Shown here in pieces: positions 39,301-47,734 of a stretch of DNA of 57,928 nt (positions are counted from its first letter, which is position 1; every line of letters starts with the position of its first letter). The stretch is from a virus, in the IMG/VR virus record IMGVR_UViG_3300045747_000102, positions 1-57,928 of that record, one strand, 5' to 3'. Below the pieces are notes generated by a model. The model was given only the letters and a program-made list of their open reading frames with translations. It ran no database searches and was not told where the DNA came from. The translations under genes and the position numbers were made by a program.

Positions 39301-41667
39301 CGGGAACGCAGTTGCCGTAGCAACGCAATTTGCAGTATTGGACCAGAATTCATATGTGCAAAGATTATCAGATACCCATGTACCAGGATTAGAAGCCATA
39401 GCAATTCTAAATGATGTAGCAGTTGGGCAATCATAGACTTCAAAAACACCATCATATGTAGAAGGTGTAGAGAATGTATTTTCTATAATCATACCTGCAT
39501 ATAAATTATGAGCATGAGTTGTGTTGATTGTAAGATACCCAGCAGCCCAAGACGTAGAAGCAGTGGTAAGATCAGAAACTAAAGTACCAGAAGAAGCAGC
39601 AAAAGTTCCCGGATTACTTGTCATTGCAGCAGTAATAGTTACCGTAGTTGCCGAAGCATATGACTTACCAGTGCAGATAAATTCGCCGTTATATGGAGCA
39701 GGTAGCACACCCATCACAGTAAAGTCATCTCCAACTGCTAGGTTATCTATCCACGGACCCAGAGTTGTCGTTGTGAAAGTAACAACGTTGGCTGCCCAAG
39801 AAGCAGTAGAAATAACGGCATGAGTAGAAACTCTTTCAATCCACATACCAGCATATGGTTGAAGCGAGACTGTAGCTGAATAAGTTGGAAGCTGAACAAT
39901 TTGTTGGGCAACACCCGAAGTAGTAACACGAGCCCAACCAGCACCACCAGTGCCAGCAGTAGTTCCAACCAATGAAGTAGCAACAATAGTAAATGTAGTC
40001 GCTGATGGCACAGAACAAACTCTAAAGACACCATTATGAGCCAGAGTAGAAATACCTCTAAGAGTTACTTTAAAACCAGAACCAGACAATGCAGTAACGG
40101 ATGCAGGAATACCATGAGCAGCTGCTGTGGTTACTGTGACTAGATTCACGGTTGCAGCTGAGGTAGATGATACAACAAATGGCAGGGTAGATGGATGGAA
40201 CCAATCTCCCAAAATTTCCATTGTTCCAACTCGTGGGATTGTGAACACGCCAGCTTCGCCACCCACAACTTCTAACCAGCCTGGTTCTTCTGGGGAGGCA
40301 GCAGTAGCAACCGGAGCCGCTGCTCCTTGACCAGAAATAGTAAGAGCACCATCATCGAATGGTCCATTAAGAACATTCTTCACTTTGATCCAACCAAGAG
40401 CTGGAATGATAGAACCTGTAGTATTAGCTGTGGTGGTTGTATTGACTGCTTGGCCTGCAGAGAATGAAGACCAAGCACCTAAAAATACTGATTTTACAAC
40501 TTTAGTCACAGTACCTGTTGCATTAGAAGCAGGAGTTGAACCAAGTGTGAAGCTAAATGTTGTTGCTGTGGTCGCAGTAACGGTGAATGTACCATTATAG
40601 TTTGTGGTACCAGAAATAACAACTGAGTTGCCAACAACTATGCCATGATTAGCAGGGATAGTAATTGTGGCCACCGAAGCTAAAGCGGTGGCCGAAGTAA
40701 GAGAATAAGTCTGAGTCTGGTCGCATCTTGGTTGTTTCATACTCCGGCCGGTGCCATAATAAAATGCCGCGGTAGGTGTCTGAGTAACTAATGAGTTTGC
40801 ACGACCAACACCCGCGGTTGCAGTCACATGTGCTGATAGAGTACCAATATAAACACCGGCCGAAGAATAAATCGGCTGACCTTCTGTGAGGGTTGTAGTA
40901 CCAGTGAATGTGAATGCAGTAGTAATATTGCTTGTAACTACAGTTGTTGTAGCTAAAGTCTTGAAATAAGCACCTGGATTAACTGCCAGAGCATAAGTAT
41001 ATGTTGTTGTAGTCGGAGTACCAGTAAGTTCAAACAGACCATTATATCCGTCAAGAATATCTGTACCGCGAAGTCCACCAATGCCAATCCAATCACCAGT
41101 AGCATAACCGTGTGGATCAGAAGTAGTAATAGTTGCTACACCACCAGACCATGTAGCATCAATAATAGTCTGTGTTGGTGGCTGGTAGTAATAAGCAAGG
41201 GCGGTAGCCTGAGCTGCAACAACTGTGGCTGCTAGTGTGCCTGTTGTGGATGCAGTGATTGTACTAAGCAAGGTACCCATATAGGTACCAGTAGCAGTAT
41301 AGAATTTAGTACCTGCAACATGAGTAACTGCAGCAGTAAATGTAAGTGCAGCAATTGCTGCCAACATTGTAGTTGGTCCAGCTAACAGGGCACCAGGAGT
41401 AGTACCAGATCCTGCCGTGAACGGAATCATCTTAACGTTTCTACCGTCAATAGTTAGACCACCATTAATAGCAGTGGCAGAAACCGTAACCGAATCTAGA
41501 GAACCATTAGATGCACCAGGAGAAGAAATGTGTCCAATGTTGTACCGAGTATCCGTATCAACAATCAGTTTACCGTTATTTTGTAGATAGACGTCAACAC
41601 CGGCCGCAGGCTGAGGAGCTTGACAGAGATCAAAATTGCAAGATGCTTCATGAATGAGGGATGCCAT
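36358..41667 (-). CDS. Giant repeat-containing structural protein, 1769 aa
   Basis: Thr/Ala/Ser/Gly-rich beta protein. It contains about six copies of a 50-60 residue module with the scheme HGxxxGDxVxIxG, YNGxFxV, TTFxVxxxxNPGxW, spread over residues about 170-520, 680-800 and 1290-1370. No transmembrane segments. The N-terminus (SLIHEASCNFDLCQAP) is unusual. It is probably a large tail or fibre-like component; its role is not determined. A late motif lies just upstream. Confidence 0.75.
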   Translation of the reverse strand: MASLIHEASCNFDLCQAPQPAAGVDVYLQNNGKLIVDTDTRYNIGHISSPGASNGSLDSVTVSATAINGGLTIDGRNVKMIPFTAGSGTTPGALLAGPTTMLAAIAALTFTAAVTHVAGTKFYTATGTYMGTLLSTITASTTGTLAATVVAAQATALAYYYQPPTQTIIDATWSGGVATITTSDPHGYATGDWIGIGGLRGTDILDGYNGLFELTGTPTTTTYTYALAVNPGAYFKTLATTTVVTSNITTAFTFTGTTTLTEGQPIYSSAGVYIGTLSAHVTATAGVGRANSLVTQTPTAAFYYGTGRSMKQPRCDQTQTYSLTSATALASVATITIPANHGIVVGNSVVISGTTNYNGTFTVTATTATTFSFTLGSTPASNATGTVTKVVKSVFLGAWSSFSAGQAVNTTTTANTTGSIIPALGWIKVKNVLNGPFDDGALTISGQGAAAPVATAASPEEPGWLEVVGGEAGVFTIPRVGTMEILGDWFHPSTLPFVVSSTSAATVNLVTVTTAAAHGIPASVTALSGSGFKVTLRGISTLAHNGVFRVCSVPSATTFTIVATSLVGTTAGTGGAGWARVTTSGVAQQIVQLPTYSATVSLQPYAGMWIERVSTHAVISTASWAANVVTFTTTTLGPWIDNLAVGDDFTVMGVLPAPYNGEFICTGKSYASATTVTITAAMTSNPGTFAASSGTLVSDLTTASTSWAAGYLTINTTHAHNLYAGMIIENTFSTPSTYDGVFEVYDCPTATSFRIAMASNPGTWVSDNLCTYEFWSNTANCVATATAFPVNFQQGKQIHMLAGSGQARIGGDGTNAWGYTPPAGLKILIPNVITSNATKTAVTGVLASVAPSATLTTRPKLLTGGVTGVINIDKACLSWYISSQQGFSYVMNHVALLESTYITEIASFYKFNDVGTGMSSLLTAVLTGTTASVSAAALAVGLCYSTGTVTNCRLSRFHVTTAGHFCAIFNDATNVTWTNNKLHVLRTTATMSGSARNAGSGTLLTTRSSNMTYTDNQLVGGQASLVTSSNLTFTNTDYMDTLEGATATTIPMSIFVPSANSSAIKIDGITFGEGITVNTQPYSALLSPLTGATNIRLMRVGSATAPLSAGSANAMGSIILGVAASGANNIRIQQVYTTLLRLGIQSAIDNSYGNLQWEDVWGLALPATATNLGYNNISLNTTAKKIGAVFGNQIPNTLTVATAASTALTFSGNVTLAKDTLIWGASGQYIGQLTAAIAAATNGTMYLASSAQQTTGAFTSALPTGQTAIYGHTFQDFFTPFTYTVVTGTAWNVAGYCSFTTQTGHPFVAGDKVTIANTVSSAVAPTSYQMTSGFNGTFTVLASPAPTATTFAVTMTKNPGVWASGGTINPVLGAIAIQMNEQTSVNYYTVNKLDAGSGFTSTGTIAMLNIGDDVEFTTPDWIIGHSRFTYGATAPYTATRPVIMTANQYYHDIFYKIDKGAGYSANWGNVWFNAARGNATWSITAGALTVVNQVTPTSTVVTGSITSNILTVTAVTSGTLYEGCILSGTGVTANTIITSIIDAPQGGPGTYGVQVIAFAAGTYTLATTSANAASTTITGVSSTYGLKVGDYVYATTLPTTFVAGTTIASINTANQITLSVAGVASTLQRFVACGIHAETGITAAQGFKLKIKVKTNTYSATNLLQAIKIPTVTSSVFQQTLLPLDTITLTLTGLQTGSDIVILGAGTSTEKLNIDANVGTTYNYVYSSSSLVDIGVFKAGYVPFYIRNYTLPSVSGSLPIAQFIDRNYA

Positions 41668-41694
41668 TAAATTACCTTATCGTTAAATTCTAAT

Positions 41695-41702
41695 TATTTA
41701 AG
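41695..41702 (-). promoter_or_regulatory. Late-type promoter
   Basis: CTTAAATA on the minus strand, overlapping the stop codon of the preceding gene, 28 nt upstream of the 1769-aa gene. Confidence 0.55.
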
Positions 41703-42156
41703 GCATTTTGATCTTAATTTTGATCCAATCCCAAAGCGCATAACCGATCATCATTACTATACCCCATGCTATAGAACTAAATATCTTCTTTTTGATGTCA
41801 ATACTTAGAGCCTTGCGTTCTTCTTCTTTATCATCTTCAGTTTTGTGATAAGTATGGTGTTTCCCTACTCCATTCAATCCTTCCGGGATTGCCGATATTA
41901 GAGTTTTTTGGTCGGCAGAAACCTTCTTTATTTCATTGATTGTAGCCTGGAGCATCTGAGACAATTTATTGTACTGATCGGTAGACTTAGTAGAATTTGC
42001 ATGCATCTCGTCCAAGATATTTTTGAACTTGGTCATCTCATCTTCTGTGTGGACCTTTAGTTCTTCAAATATCTTTTCCTGACCTTCTTTAAATTCCTGC
42101 TTGAGATCTAAATATAGAGCCTGTCCATCCGAATTTGTTTGATTATTATTGTCCAT
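41698..42156 (-). CDS. Coiled-coil protein with C-terminal membrane anchor, 152 aa
   Basis: A long charged coiled coil (residues about 10-95) precedes a single C-terminal helix SSIAWGIVMMIGYALWDWI and a basic tail. This tail-anchored topology fits a host envelope-associated protein. It lies in a cluster of four small membrane genes. Function unknown. Confidence 0.65.
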   Translation of the reverse strand: MDNNNQTNSDGQALYLDLKQEFKEGQEKIFEELKVHTEDEMTKFKNILDEMHANSTKSTDQYNKLSQMLQATINEIKKVSADQKTLISAIPEGLNGVGKHHTYHKTEDDKEEERKALSIDIKKKIFSSIAWGIVMMIGYALWDWIKIKIKMP

Positions 42157-42583
42157 TTATTGCAAAACATCCATGTTTGATAGAGGTTTTCTTGTCTAAC
42201 AAAGAAAACTGAGGTCTCCATCTCATTATAGTTTTGACACAGTATGTGCCATTCGGCGTACTAAGAGGCAGGTAGAACATTCTGTGAACGTTGTTCATAC
42301 CTTCTTCGTATTCAACAGAACCGATCTGAAGTTCGATCTGGTATCCGGTGTCTTTGTTCGTGATTAGTTTATTTACATTCGCAGTAAAATTATCAGTAGC
42401 ATTGATAGTAGAAGTGGCAGCGATAAGATAAAAATCTTTTGTCTTTGTGATTGTATAGTCAGCGACTATATCCTCGATTGGTGGTTCATCAGTGAACATA
42501 GAATTGTACACAACCAACCCCAGACCGAAGGTGAATAGGAACACGATCAGACCCACTATACGAAGAATATAAGAATTATTCAT
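42146..42583 (-). CDS. Membrane-anchored exported protein, 145 aa
   Basis: N-terminal anchor YILRIVGLIVFLFTFGLGLVV followed by a soluble region with two Cys near the C-terminus that could form a disulphide in the periplasm. Overlaps both neighbours by about 8-11 nt. A spanin-like or envelope role is possible but unproven. Confidence 0.6.
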   Translation of the reverse strand: MNNSYILRIVGLIVFLFTFGLGLVVYNSMFTDEPPIEDIVADYTITKTKDFYLIAATSTINATDNFTANVNKLITNKDTGYQIELQIGSVEYEEGMNNVHRMFYLPLSTPNGTYCVKTIMRWRPQFSLLDKKTSIKHGCFAINGQ

Positions 42584-42818
42584 TTCTAAGAGATTTTTCT
42601 ATGGAAGCAATGCTTGTCTCAATTTTTTCAATTTTTTCAAGCACCATACCGATAGTACTGGGTTTCCGTCTATCGGCGAAATCACTTGTGTCTTGAAATT
42701 CTGTGTCATCGTGATGAGAGAAGATTCTCGCGAATATGATCTGCAACACCAACAAAAATATGAAGGTTACAAATGAAGCTACTATAGTAGCAAAAACTAA
42801 CGATTCCCAAGATTGCAT
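42576..42818 (-). CDS. Single-pass membrane protein with coiled coil, 80 aa
   Basis: I chose the ATG at 42818 (MQSWESL) because GAGGA lies a few bases upstream and it avoids overlap with the preceding gene; an earlier ATG at 42851 would overlap it by 32 nt. One membrane helix (FATIVASFVTFIFLLVLQII) is followed by a C-terminal coiled coil LEKIEKIETSIASIEKSL. Spanin-like proportions, function unknown. Confidence 0.6.
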   Translation of the reverse strand: MQSWESLVFATIVASFVTFIFLLVLQIIFARIFSHHDDTEFQDTSDFADRRKPSTIGMVLEKIEKIETSIASIEKSLRNE

Positions 42819-42819
42819 C

Positions 42820-43239
42820 CTATCCTCGTGTTTTGTATCCAGATCTGACAAAAATCCATGCTGCTGCTATGGCTAATGATGTTTCACCTGAAATTGCTGC
42901 TGGAGGCGGCGTAACAGAATTATACATTGCAATAACTATGAATGTCCAAAAGATCGCATTCCAACCTGCAAAACACTGAGCAAATCTCGTGAAATAGTTT
43001 TGAGACAGTAATAGATATAACTGCAAGAGTCCAGATATAAGGAAAACAGTTGCCCAGATATTTTCTACGGCTAATTTAGCCATAATAGAATATGTAGGTC
43101 TGTCAAATGTATTACCTGGCCAAAATAGGGAAAGTGCCCAGATCATCTCGGCCATGAATAGTATAAACTTTGCCGCATGAAGATCAGAAAAGAAGATCAA
43201 ATAGATGATATGTTTGGTAGTTTTATGGCGATTCGGCAT
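42820..43239 (-). CDS. Multi-pass membrane protein, 139 aa
   Basis: The ATG at 43239 follows the previous stop by 4 nt; an earlier ATG at 43296 would overlap that gene. Three or four hydrophobic helices (KFILFMAEMIWALSLFW, IWATVFLISGLLQLYLLL, WNAIFWTFIVIAMYN, SLAIAAAWIFV). Function unknown; possibly part of the lysis or envelope cluster. Confidence 0.6.
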   Translation of the reverse strand: MPNRHKTTKHIIYLIFFSDLHAAKFILFMAEMIWALSLFWPGNTFDRPTYSIMAKLAVENIWATVFLISGLLQLYLLLSQNYFTRFAQCFAGWNAIFWTFIVIAMYNSVTPPPAAISGETSLAIAAAWIFVRSGYKTRG

Positions 43240-43243
43240 GTTG

Positions 43244-43972
43244 TTATCTATAGTTATAAGTAAGGCGATCTGCCCAAACTTTGTCATAATTTGCATTACC
43301 TTCAGCCCAAACCTCAGTTATATCATTATCACCGGCAATTGTAACTTTTCTGATTCTCCATACAGGAGAAGATTCTAATGCACCAACTACTGCTTCTGCC
43401 TTGTATAGCTCAGAGTCAGTAATAAAATCAATACGTTTAGCAAATGGCATTTCTTCATCTGTGACTGTGGTGCCACCCGTGTTTGTTGGAATTGTAAATA
43501 CAATCTTATTTAATGCTGCAGAATAGGTCATGACTGCGCCATCTACTAGACCCGACTTATCGAGGTCATCCATACGAAGAATTCTGACTTCACCTGAACC
43601 TGCACCACCAAATCCAGATGCTACATTAGGTTTTGCATCTAGTTGTTTCTTGAGATTTGCAATGTCACCCTGTAGCTTCTTGACTATGTTTGCCAGTTTC
43701 TCTTCTGATTTGGTTGAAAGATTATCTAGTTTCTCTGAGACAAGTTCCTGTACCTCGTCCTGGCTGATAATCTTGGCTTCGAGTTCATCTACCTTAGATA
43801 CTACATTTTGACGCTTCTGCTCTACTACTTTTGCAGATGATACGGTCTTGAACAGCTCGGTGAGCAATGGAGTGAATTCAGCCTTCTTTCGCTCTTGTTC
43901 CCGAAGTTCCTTTAACCGTTTATCTTCTTTTCCTTTTCGGATCAGTTCTGCAAAAGAGTTTAGATCTGCCAT
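43244..43972 (-). CDS. Coiled-coil structural protein, 242 aa
   Basis: N-terminal 110 residues are a long coiled coil. A flexible GFGGAGSGEVRILRMDDLD linker leads to a C-terminal beta domain (AVMTYSAALNKIVFTIP, WRIRKVTIAGDND). The linker-like GSGEVxILxMDDxD is known to me from virion proteins of T4-type marine phages. Probably a neck, tail or fibre component. Confidence 0.65.
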   Translation of the reverse strand: MADLNSFAELIRKGKEDKRLKELREQERKKAEFTPLLTELFKTVSSAKVVEQKRQNVVSKVDELEAKIISQDEVQELVSEKLDNLSTKSEEKLANIVKKLQGDIANLKKQLDAKPNVASGFGGAGSGEVRILRMDDLDKSGLVDGAVMTYSAALNKIVFTIPTNTGGTTVTDEEMPFAKRIDFITDSELYKAEAVVGALESSPVWRIRKVTIAGDNDITEVWAEGNANYDKVWADRLTYNYR

Positions 43973-44442
43973 TATTTTGTCATCGTTAAGTTTTGAGTCT
44001 GATCAATCATTTTCTCTTTGATCAGAGTTTTAAAAAGTTTCTGTGGTGTCACGGTTGGATAAAGACCCAACAACAAGGCACAGACATAAGAGCAATATTT
44101 CTTATTTGAAGAAGAACAGTTCAATCCAAATAGGGACATGATAGCACCAGGCCAATCATACTTTTGTCCGTCATTAGCAATGAACCAATTGTGCATATCC
44201 TTTGCATCTCTCTGAGTAATCTTCGAACCATCTGGGTTTTTGAGTTCAAACAATTCAAAAATTTCCCATTTATCATTCTGCTCAATATATTTAAGCCGTA
44301 CACCTCCGTCACGAGCAGAGGCAGATCCGAACTCTCCATCCGAGAACACAAGTTCGCAATGTGAATACTTAGAAAAAGTAGTCAGGGAAATGAGTTTATC
44401 TACCCAATCTCCATTCTTTGCTAGGTAAAATGCGATTTTCAT
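43972..44442 (-). CDS. Permuted papain-like NlpC/P60-type hydrolase, 156 aa
   Basis: SKYSHCELVFSDG (His at about residue 28), GSASARDGGVR, YDWPGAI and KKYCSYVCALLL (Cys at about 117) follow the His-first, Cys-later order of the circularly permuted NlpC/P60 (YiiX/DUF830-like) group. These act on peptides or acyl links, sometimes in peptidoglycan. A lysis or ejection role is possible given the neighbouring membrane genes. It has its own late motif. Confidence 0.7.
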   Translation of the reverse strand: MKIAFYLAKNGDWVDKLISLTTFSKYSHCELVFSDGEFGSASARDGGVRLKYIEQNDKWEIFELFELKNPDGSKITQRDAKDMHNWFIANDGQKYDWPGAIMSLFGLNCSSSNKKYCSYVCALLLGLYPTVTPQKLFKTLIKEKMIDQTQNLTMTK

Positions 44443-44463
44443 TATAACTCCACTGTTTTCACT

Positions 44464-44471
44464 TATTTAAT
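44464..44471 (-). promoter_or_regulatory. Late-type promoter
   Basis: ATTAAATA on the minus strand, 22 nt upstream of the papain-like gene and directly after a terminator. Confidence 0.6.
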
Positions 44472-44474
44472 GCG

Positions 44475-44496
44475 AAAAGAGGCCGAAGCCTCTTTT
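44475..44496 (-). terminator. Rho-independent terminator
   Basis: AAAAGAGGC and GCCTCTTTT form a perfect 9-bp stem with a 4-nt loop (TTCG on the minus strand). The T-run makes it effective for the 73-aa gene upstream. Confidence 0.85.
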
Positions 44497-44514
44497 AAGA
44501 TAGTCTAATAAATC

Positions 44515-44736
44515 TTAGACGATTGTCACTGTCTTCCAAATGACGCCGGTGGACCAAGCCAGAGCGTAAGGAGCAGAAGCACCAAATTGACCGAACACAC
44601 CTGGGTTAGATGCTGCAGGCAGAATGGCTTCCAGACCAGCAAGATTCAATGCGGTTGGAAGGGTAGAAAGAAGAGTAGAAAGAGGCTGATGGGCACCAGC
44701 TGCCATCAGAGTCGTTTCGCGTGTAGATAATGTCAT
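44515..44736 (-). CDS. Small putative virion protein, 73 aa
   Basis: Ala/Leu/Thr-rich with the pattern ALNLAGLEAILPAASNPGVF and a Trp-containing C-terminus. It has a private late promoter and its own terminator, as expected for an abundant late protein such as a capsid decoration or head protein (inference). Confidence 0.6.
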   Translation of the reverse strand: MTLSTRETTLMAAGAHQPLSTLLSTLPTALNLAGLEAILPAASNPGVFGQFGASAPYALAWSTGVIWKTVTIV

Positions 44737-44777
44737 GGTAAGGTTCCTTTATAAATCCGTTGTCAACGTCGACCAAC

Positions 44778-44785
44778 TATTTAAT
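44778..44785 (-). promoter_or_regulatory. Late-type promoter
   Basis: ATTAAATA overlapping the helicase stop codon, 42 nt upstream of the 73-aa gene. Confidence 0.55.
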
Positions 44786-46220
44786 CAAAGGAAAATCCGT
44801 CAAACCCATGTTTAACAGGTTTGATTGAGTGAAGTACATCTAGATTGAAAGTATCAGCAAATGTGTCATTAGCCGTCTCAATTTTCGGTTTAGCCTTTTC
44901 TGCACCGTTTCTAGTACCAGAGTTGAATTGGATCTTAGATGCTGATTCTTCAAGATCAAATAGTCGCATCTTACCGTAATCTACACCAGATAGGAACTTG
45001 TTCGGTTCGTCAAGATTCTTATACCGATTCTTCAGTTGTTTGAACATCATCTGCTTGAGTTGCTTGAGCTCGTCTGTATTGATAATTGCACACATCCAGT
45101 CAGCAATAGCAGGAACACCAAAAGATTCAGAAGTCTGCGACATATCAACATCGGAGTTACCGACACCAGCTCGGGTAGTCTGAACAGCAGAGATACATGC
45201 AAAGTTGCCGTTAATTGCTAATGCACGAAGTTCTGCACCAATGGACTTTACAATAGTGTAGGAATTTGCACCTCCACCAGCCTTGTGTCGTTCGGATAGA
45301 CAAATTGACATATAGTCAACGATGACCAGATCTGGTATAAAATTCTGCTTGGTCTTGTACTCTTCTAGTAAGGCTCGGAAATGTCCTGGATGTGCTCCCT
45401 CAGTCGGATATTCCTTGATCCTCAGCTTGCCCTTAGACATAGCAGCGACCTGTGCGAATTTGTTATCAAATACCGGCTTAGATATCGACTCAAGTGTATC
45501 AAAATCAATGTTCATTAGGTTAACGTCAATACGTTTAGCAATTTCAAACTCGGCCATTTCCATCGTTATGTACAGTACATTATACCCGGCCTTGAGTGCT
45601 CCGGCTGCAAAGTTCGTCATAACCAAAGACTTACCGCCGTGAGGTGGAGCCAATAGAACATTCAATGTTTTACGAGGGAAACCACCGCGCGTAATCTCAT
45701 CAAAGATCTTGAAACCAGTTGGAATACGAGCTTCGTTGAGATGGTAGTAATCGTACCGATCATCGGCCTCTTCAATGTAATCATGGCCGACTGAGGTATT
45801 GAAGCAGATTGAAAGTGCTTCCTGTAGGATAGATGGAATAGCCTCTGGAGTCTTGAGTTTATCCTGGCCGTCAACGATGAGCACAGATTCACGAAGTGCA
45901 TTGAATAGAGCACGTTGTTTACAGAATTTCTCAGTTTCTTCAATAAGAAAATCCAGGCCTTCTGTGAATTCCTCAGTAGAATCCAACACAGAGACCAATG
46001 CGTCATACACAGGCTTAGAGCCTTTGAGATTTTCAATCTCAATTCTCATTGCTTGCTTTGATGGAACCTTATTATATTTGTGGAAGTACCGTGAATAGAT
46101 CTTGAATAGATTCTTGTCTTCCGGTGTAGAAAAATATTCTTCCTTGATATGTGGAATTACCTTGCGAACATACTCCTCGTTGAGAAGCAATTGTGAGAAA
46201 ATTAGTTGTTCTGGTTTCAT
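44781..46220 (-). CDS. Replicative DNA helicase (T4 gp41/DnaB-like)
   Basis: A 479-residue SF4 helicase. Walker A is APPHGGKS at 191-198, Walker B LVIVDYMSI near 299-307, followed by the H4-like AVQTTRAGVG segment. The N-terminal 140 residues are helical as in DnaB-type proteins. It should form a ring on the lagging strand with the polymerase and primase. A promoter lies at 46252-46280. No clear Shine-Dalgarno sequence precedes the ATG; the bases before it read TTTTAAAT. Confidence 0.92.
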   Translation of the reverse strand: MKPEQLIFSQLLLNEEYVRKVIPHIKEEYFSTPEDKNLFKIYSRYFHKYNKVPSKQAMRIEIENLKGSKPVYDALVSVLDSTEEFTEGLDFLIEETEKFCKQRALFNALRESVLIVDGQDKLKTPEAIPSILQEALSICFNTSVGHDYIEEADDRYDYYHLNEARIPTGFKIFDEITRGGFPRKTLNVLLAPPHGGKSLVMTNFAAGALKAGYNVLYITMEMAEFEIAKRIDVNLMNIDFDTLESISKPVFDNKFAQVAAMSKGKLRIKEYPTEGAHPGHFRALLEEYKTKQNFIPDLVIVDYMSICLSERHKAGGGANSYTIVKSIGAELRALAINGNFACISAVQTTRAGVGNSDVDMSQTSESFGVPAIADWMCAIINTDELKQLKQMMFKQLKNRYKNLDEPNKFLSGVDYGKMRLFDLEESASKIQFNSGTRNGAEKAKPKIETANDTFADTFNLDVLHSIKPVKHGFDGFSFD

Positions 46221-46251
46221 ATTTAAAAGCTAAGATGGGCCGACATGATCT

Positions 46252-46280
46252 ATTATATCACATCGGCCCTCGAAAGTAAA
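46252..46280 (-). promoter_or_regulatory. Minus-strand promoter M1 (helicase)
   Basis: TTTACT (46280-46275) and TATAAT (46257-46252), spacer 17 nt, in the context TTTTTACTTTCGAGG. It is one of three promoters with TTTACTTTC. The predicted leader is about 25 nt. Confidence 0.75.
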
Positions 46281-46284
46281 AATC

Positions 46285-47355
46285 TTATTCGGCTTCGAGT
46301 TCTTCTTCTAGAGCAACCAATTCCTCTGTGAACATGGCACCAGACGAAACTTCATACTTGGTCTTCACGAAAGCATCAAATGTTGGATCTGCAAGGATCG
46401 GACCCCAGAATACTTCTGAGTTCGTATCAGCCATACGCCAATTCTTGGCTTCAAGCTCTCCGGTCTCCGGATTGCATTTTGTGTACCAACCGTTCTTTGG
46501 TTTCACAACATGCTTGGATTCAAGAGCAATATCCATAAGAGCAGAATAGATATTGATACCCTGACCGTGGAGAACCTGCACTGGGATCTTAGACTTTTCA
46601 CGGACGAAGCGAGACTTTTCAACGTTGATGATAAAGTTGTATCCAGTCAGCTCAGTACCGTCCTTCTCTTGTTGACGACCAAGAATAAAGATGGCAGAGG
46701 CAGAGTAATAGATACCAGTTCCACCAGAGACAACAGCCTTCGAGAACATTTCCTGAGTCATGTAGGTATGGTTCACAACAACCATTGGAAGTTGCTTCAG
46801 CGTCAGGTGCGGAGTTACCATACGGAACAGAGACTTGAGTTGCTTAGCACGGGTCATATCTGCGACAGATTTTCCATCCAGAGCGTCATCAACTTCCTTC
46901 TTCGAAGCAATATTACCGGCAGAATCCAAAGCAATGAATACCTTGTCGCCGCGCTTGATTTCTTCCAACTGCTTCATAATGTCGAACTTAAGTTCTTCAA
47001 TAGTTGTGACAGGAGTATGAACGACACGAGTCATGTCAATTCCTACGGCATCAAAATACGACTGTGGAGTACCGAACTCAGAGTCGTAAAACAGACCGAT
47101 AGCATCTGGGTAAGTGTCCAAATATGACTTCAGCATCAAAAGAGTAAACATCGTTTTGAAGTGCTTCGATGGACCGGCCCATATGATTAGACCCGAACCA
47201 AAGCCACCATTGATTGAGCCGGACAGAGCAACGTTGATTGCAGGTACGGCCGTTTTCACACGGTCGGTTATATCAAAGAATGTAGAGTCTGCCAGGACTG
47301 CTGTTTCCTTGATAGTTGAGTTCTTCTTGATTCTGTCTAGTAGTGCATTTGCCAT
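46285..47355 (-). CDS. uvsX: UvsX recombinase (RecA/T4 UvsX family)
   Basis: 356 residues with Walker A GPSKHFKT at 61-68 (T4 UvsX has GPSKSFKS), GLFYDSEFGTPQSYFDAVGI, KVFIALDSAGN (Walker B) and VVVNHTYMTQEMFSKAVVSGG. It drives strand invasion for recombination-dependent replication. AAGGAAAATAAAATG supplies the start. It lies between polymerase and helicase genes, as in T4-type cores. Confidence 0.95.
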   Translation of the reverse strand: MANALLDRIKKNSTIKETAVLADSTFFDITDRVKTAVPAINVALSGSINGGFGSGLIIWAGPSKHFKTMFTLLMLKSYLDTYPDAIGLFYDSEFGTPQSYFDAVGIDMTRVVHTPVTTIEELKFDIMKQLEEIKRGDKVFIALDSAGNIASKKEVDDALDGKSVADMTRAKQLKSLFRMVTPHLTLKQLPMVVVNHTYMTQEMFSKAVVSGGTGIYYSASAIFILGRQQEKDGTELTGYNFIINVEKSRFVREKSKIPVQVLHGQGINIYSALMDIALESKHVVKPKNGWYTKCNPETGELEAKNWRMADTNSEVFWGPILADPTFDAFVKTKYEVSSGAMFTEELVALEEELEAE

Positions 47356-47356
47356 T

Positions 47357-47665
47357 TTATTTTCCTTCGTTGTATAAATTAAAATCTATCGGGTTAACTA
47401 TATCACCATCTTTTGAGTATTTTTTACCACCGAGAAGTTCAAAAAACGATTTACCATTGTATAAAAAGTTTCTAACATCTGTGAGTATAAAGCCATCTAC
47501 AATTTTTCCAAGATCATCAAACAATAAGCATTCAGTTGTTTGAAAATGTGCATTTATTAGAAATTTTTCTTTTTTATACTGAGCAGGTAACCAAAGATTT
47601 TCCGAACTAATTAAGTTCTTTGCTATTTCTGGTAATTCTGGATTTATAGAAATAAGTCGTATCAT
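47357..47665 (-). CDS. Hypothetical protein, 102 aa
   Basis: Soluble alpha/beta protein beginning MIRLISINPELPEIAKNLIS; no family is recognised. It ends 1 nt before the uvsX start, so it is co-transcribed with uvsX. A late-type motif lies just upstream. Confidence 0.6.
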   Translation of the reverse strand: MIRLISINPELPEIAKNLISSENLWLPAQYKKEKFLINAHFQTTECLLFDDLGKIVDGFILTDVRNFLYNGKSFFELLGGKKYSKDGDIVNPIDFNLYNEGK

Positions 47666-47678
47666 TTTTGAGCAGAAA

Positions 47679-47686
47679 TATTTATT
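47679..47686 (-). promoter_or_regulatory. Late-type promoter
   Basis: AATAAATA on the minus strand, 14 nt upstream of the ATG of the 102-aa gene. Confidence 0.45.
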
Positions 47687-47734
47687 TTAGAAAATTTAGC
47701 TGCATCAGTTCCCAAATATTATTAGAAGATTGAT

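Noticed and set aside
39521-40600. Plus-strand open frames rich in Val, Ala and Glu over the 1769-aa gene
   Set aside because: Antisense shadows caused by the biased codon composition of the repeat protein.
46220-46227. Late promoter TTTAAATA at the helicase start
   Set aside because: It overlaps the ATG itself, so a start 6 nt downstream would be inside the gene; probably chance.
46510-47127. A 205-codon open frame on the + strand
   Set aside because: It lies fully antisense to uvsX, whose motifs are unambiguous, and has no ribosome binding site or homology.
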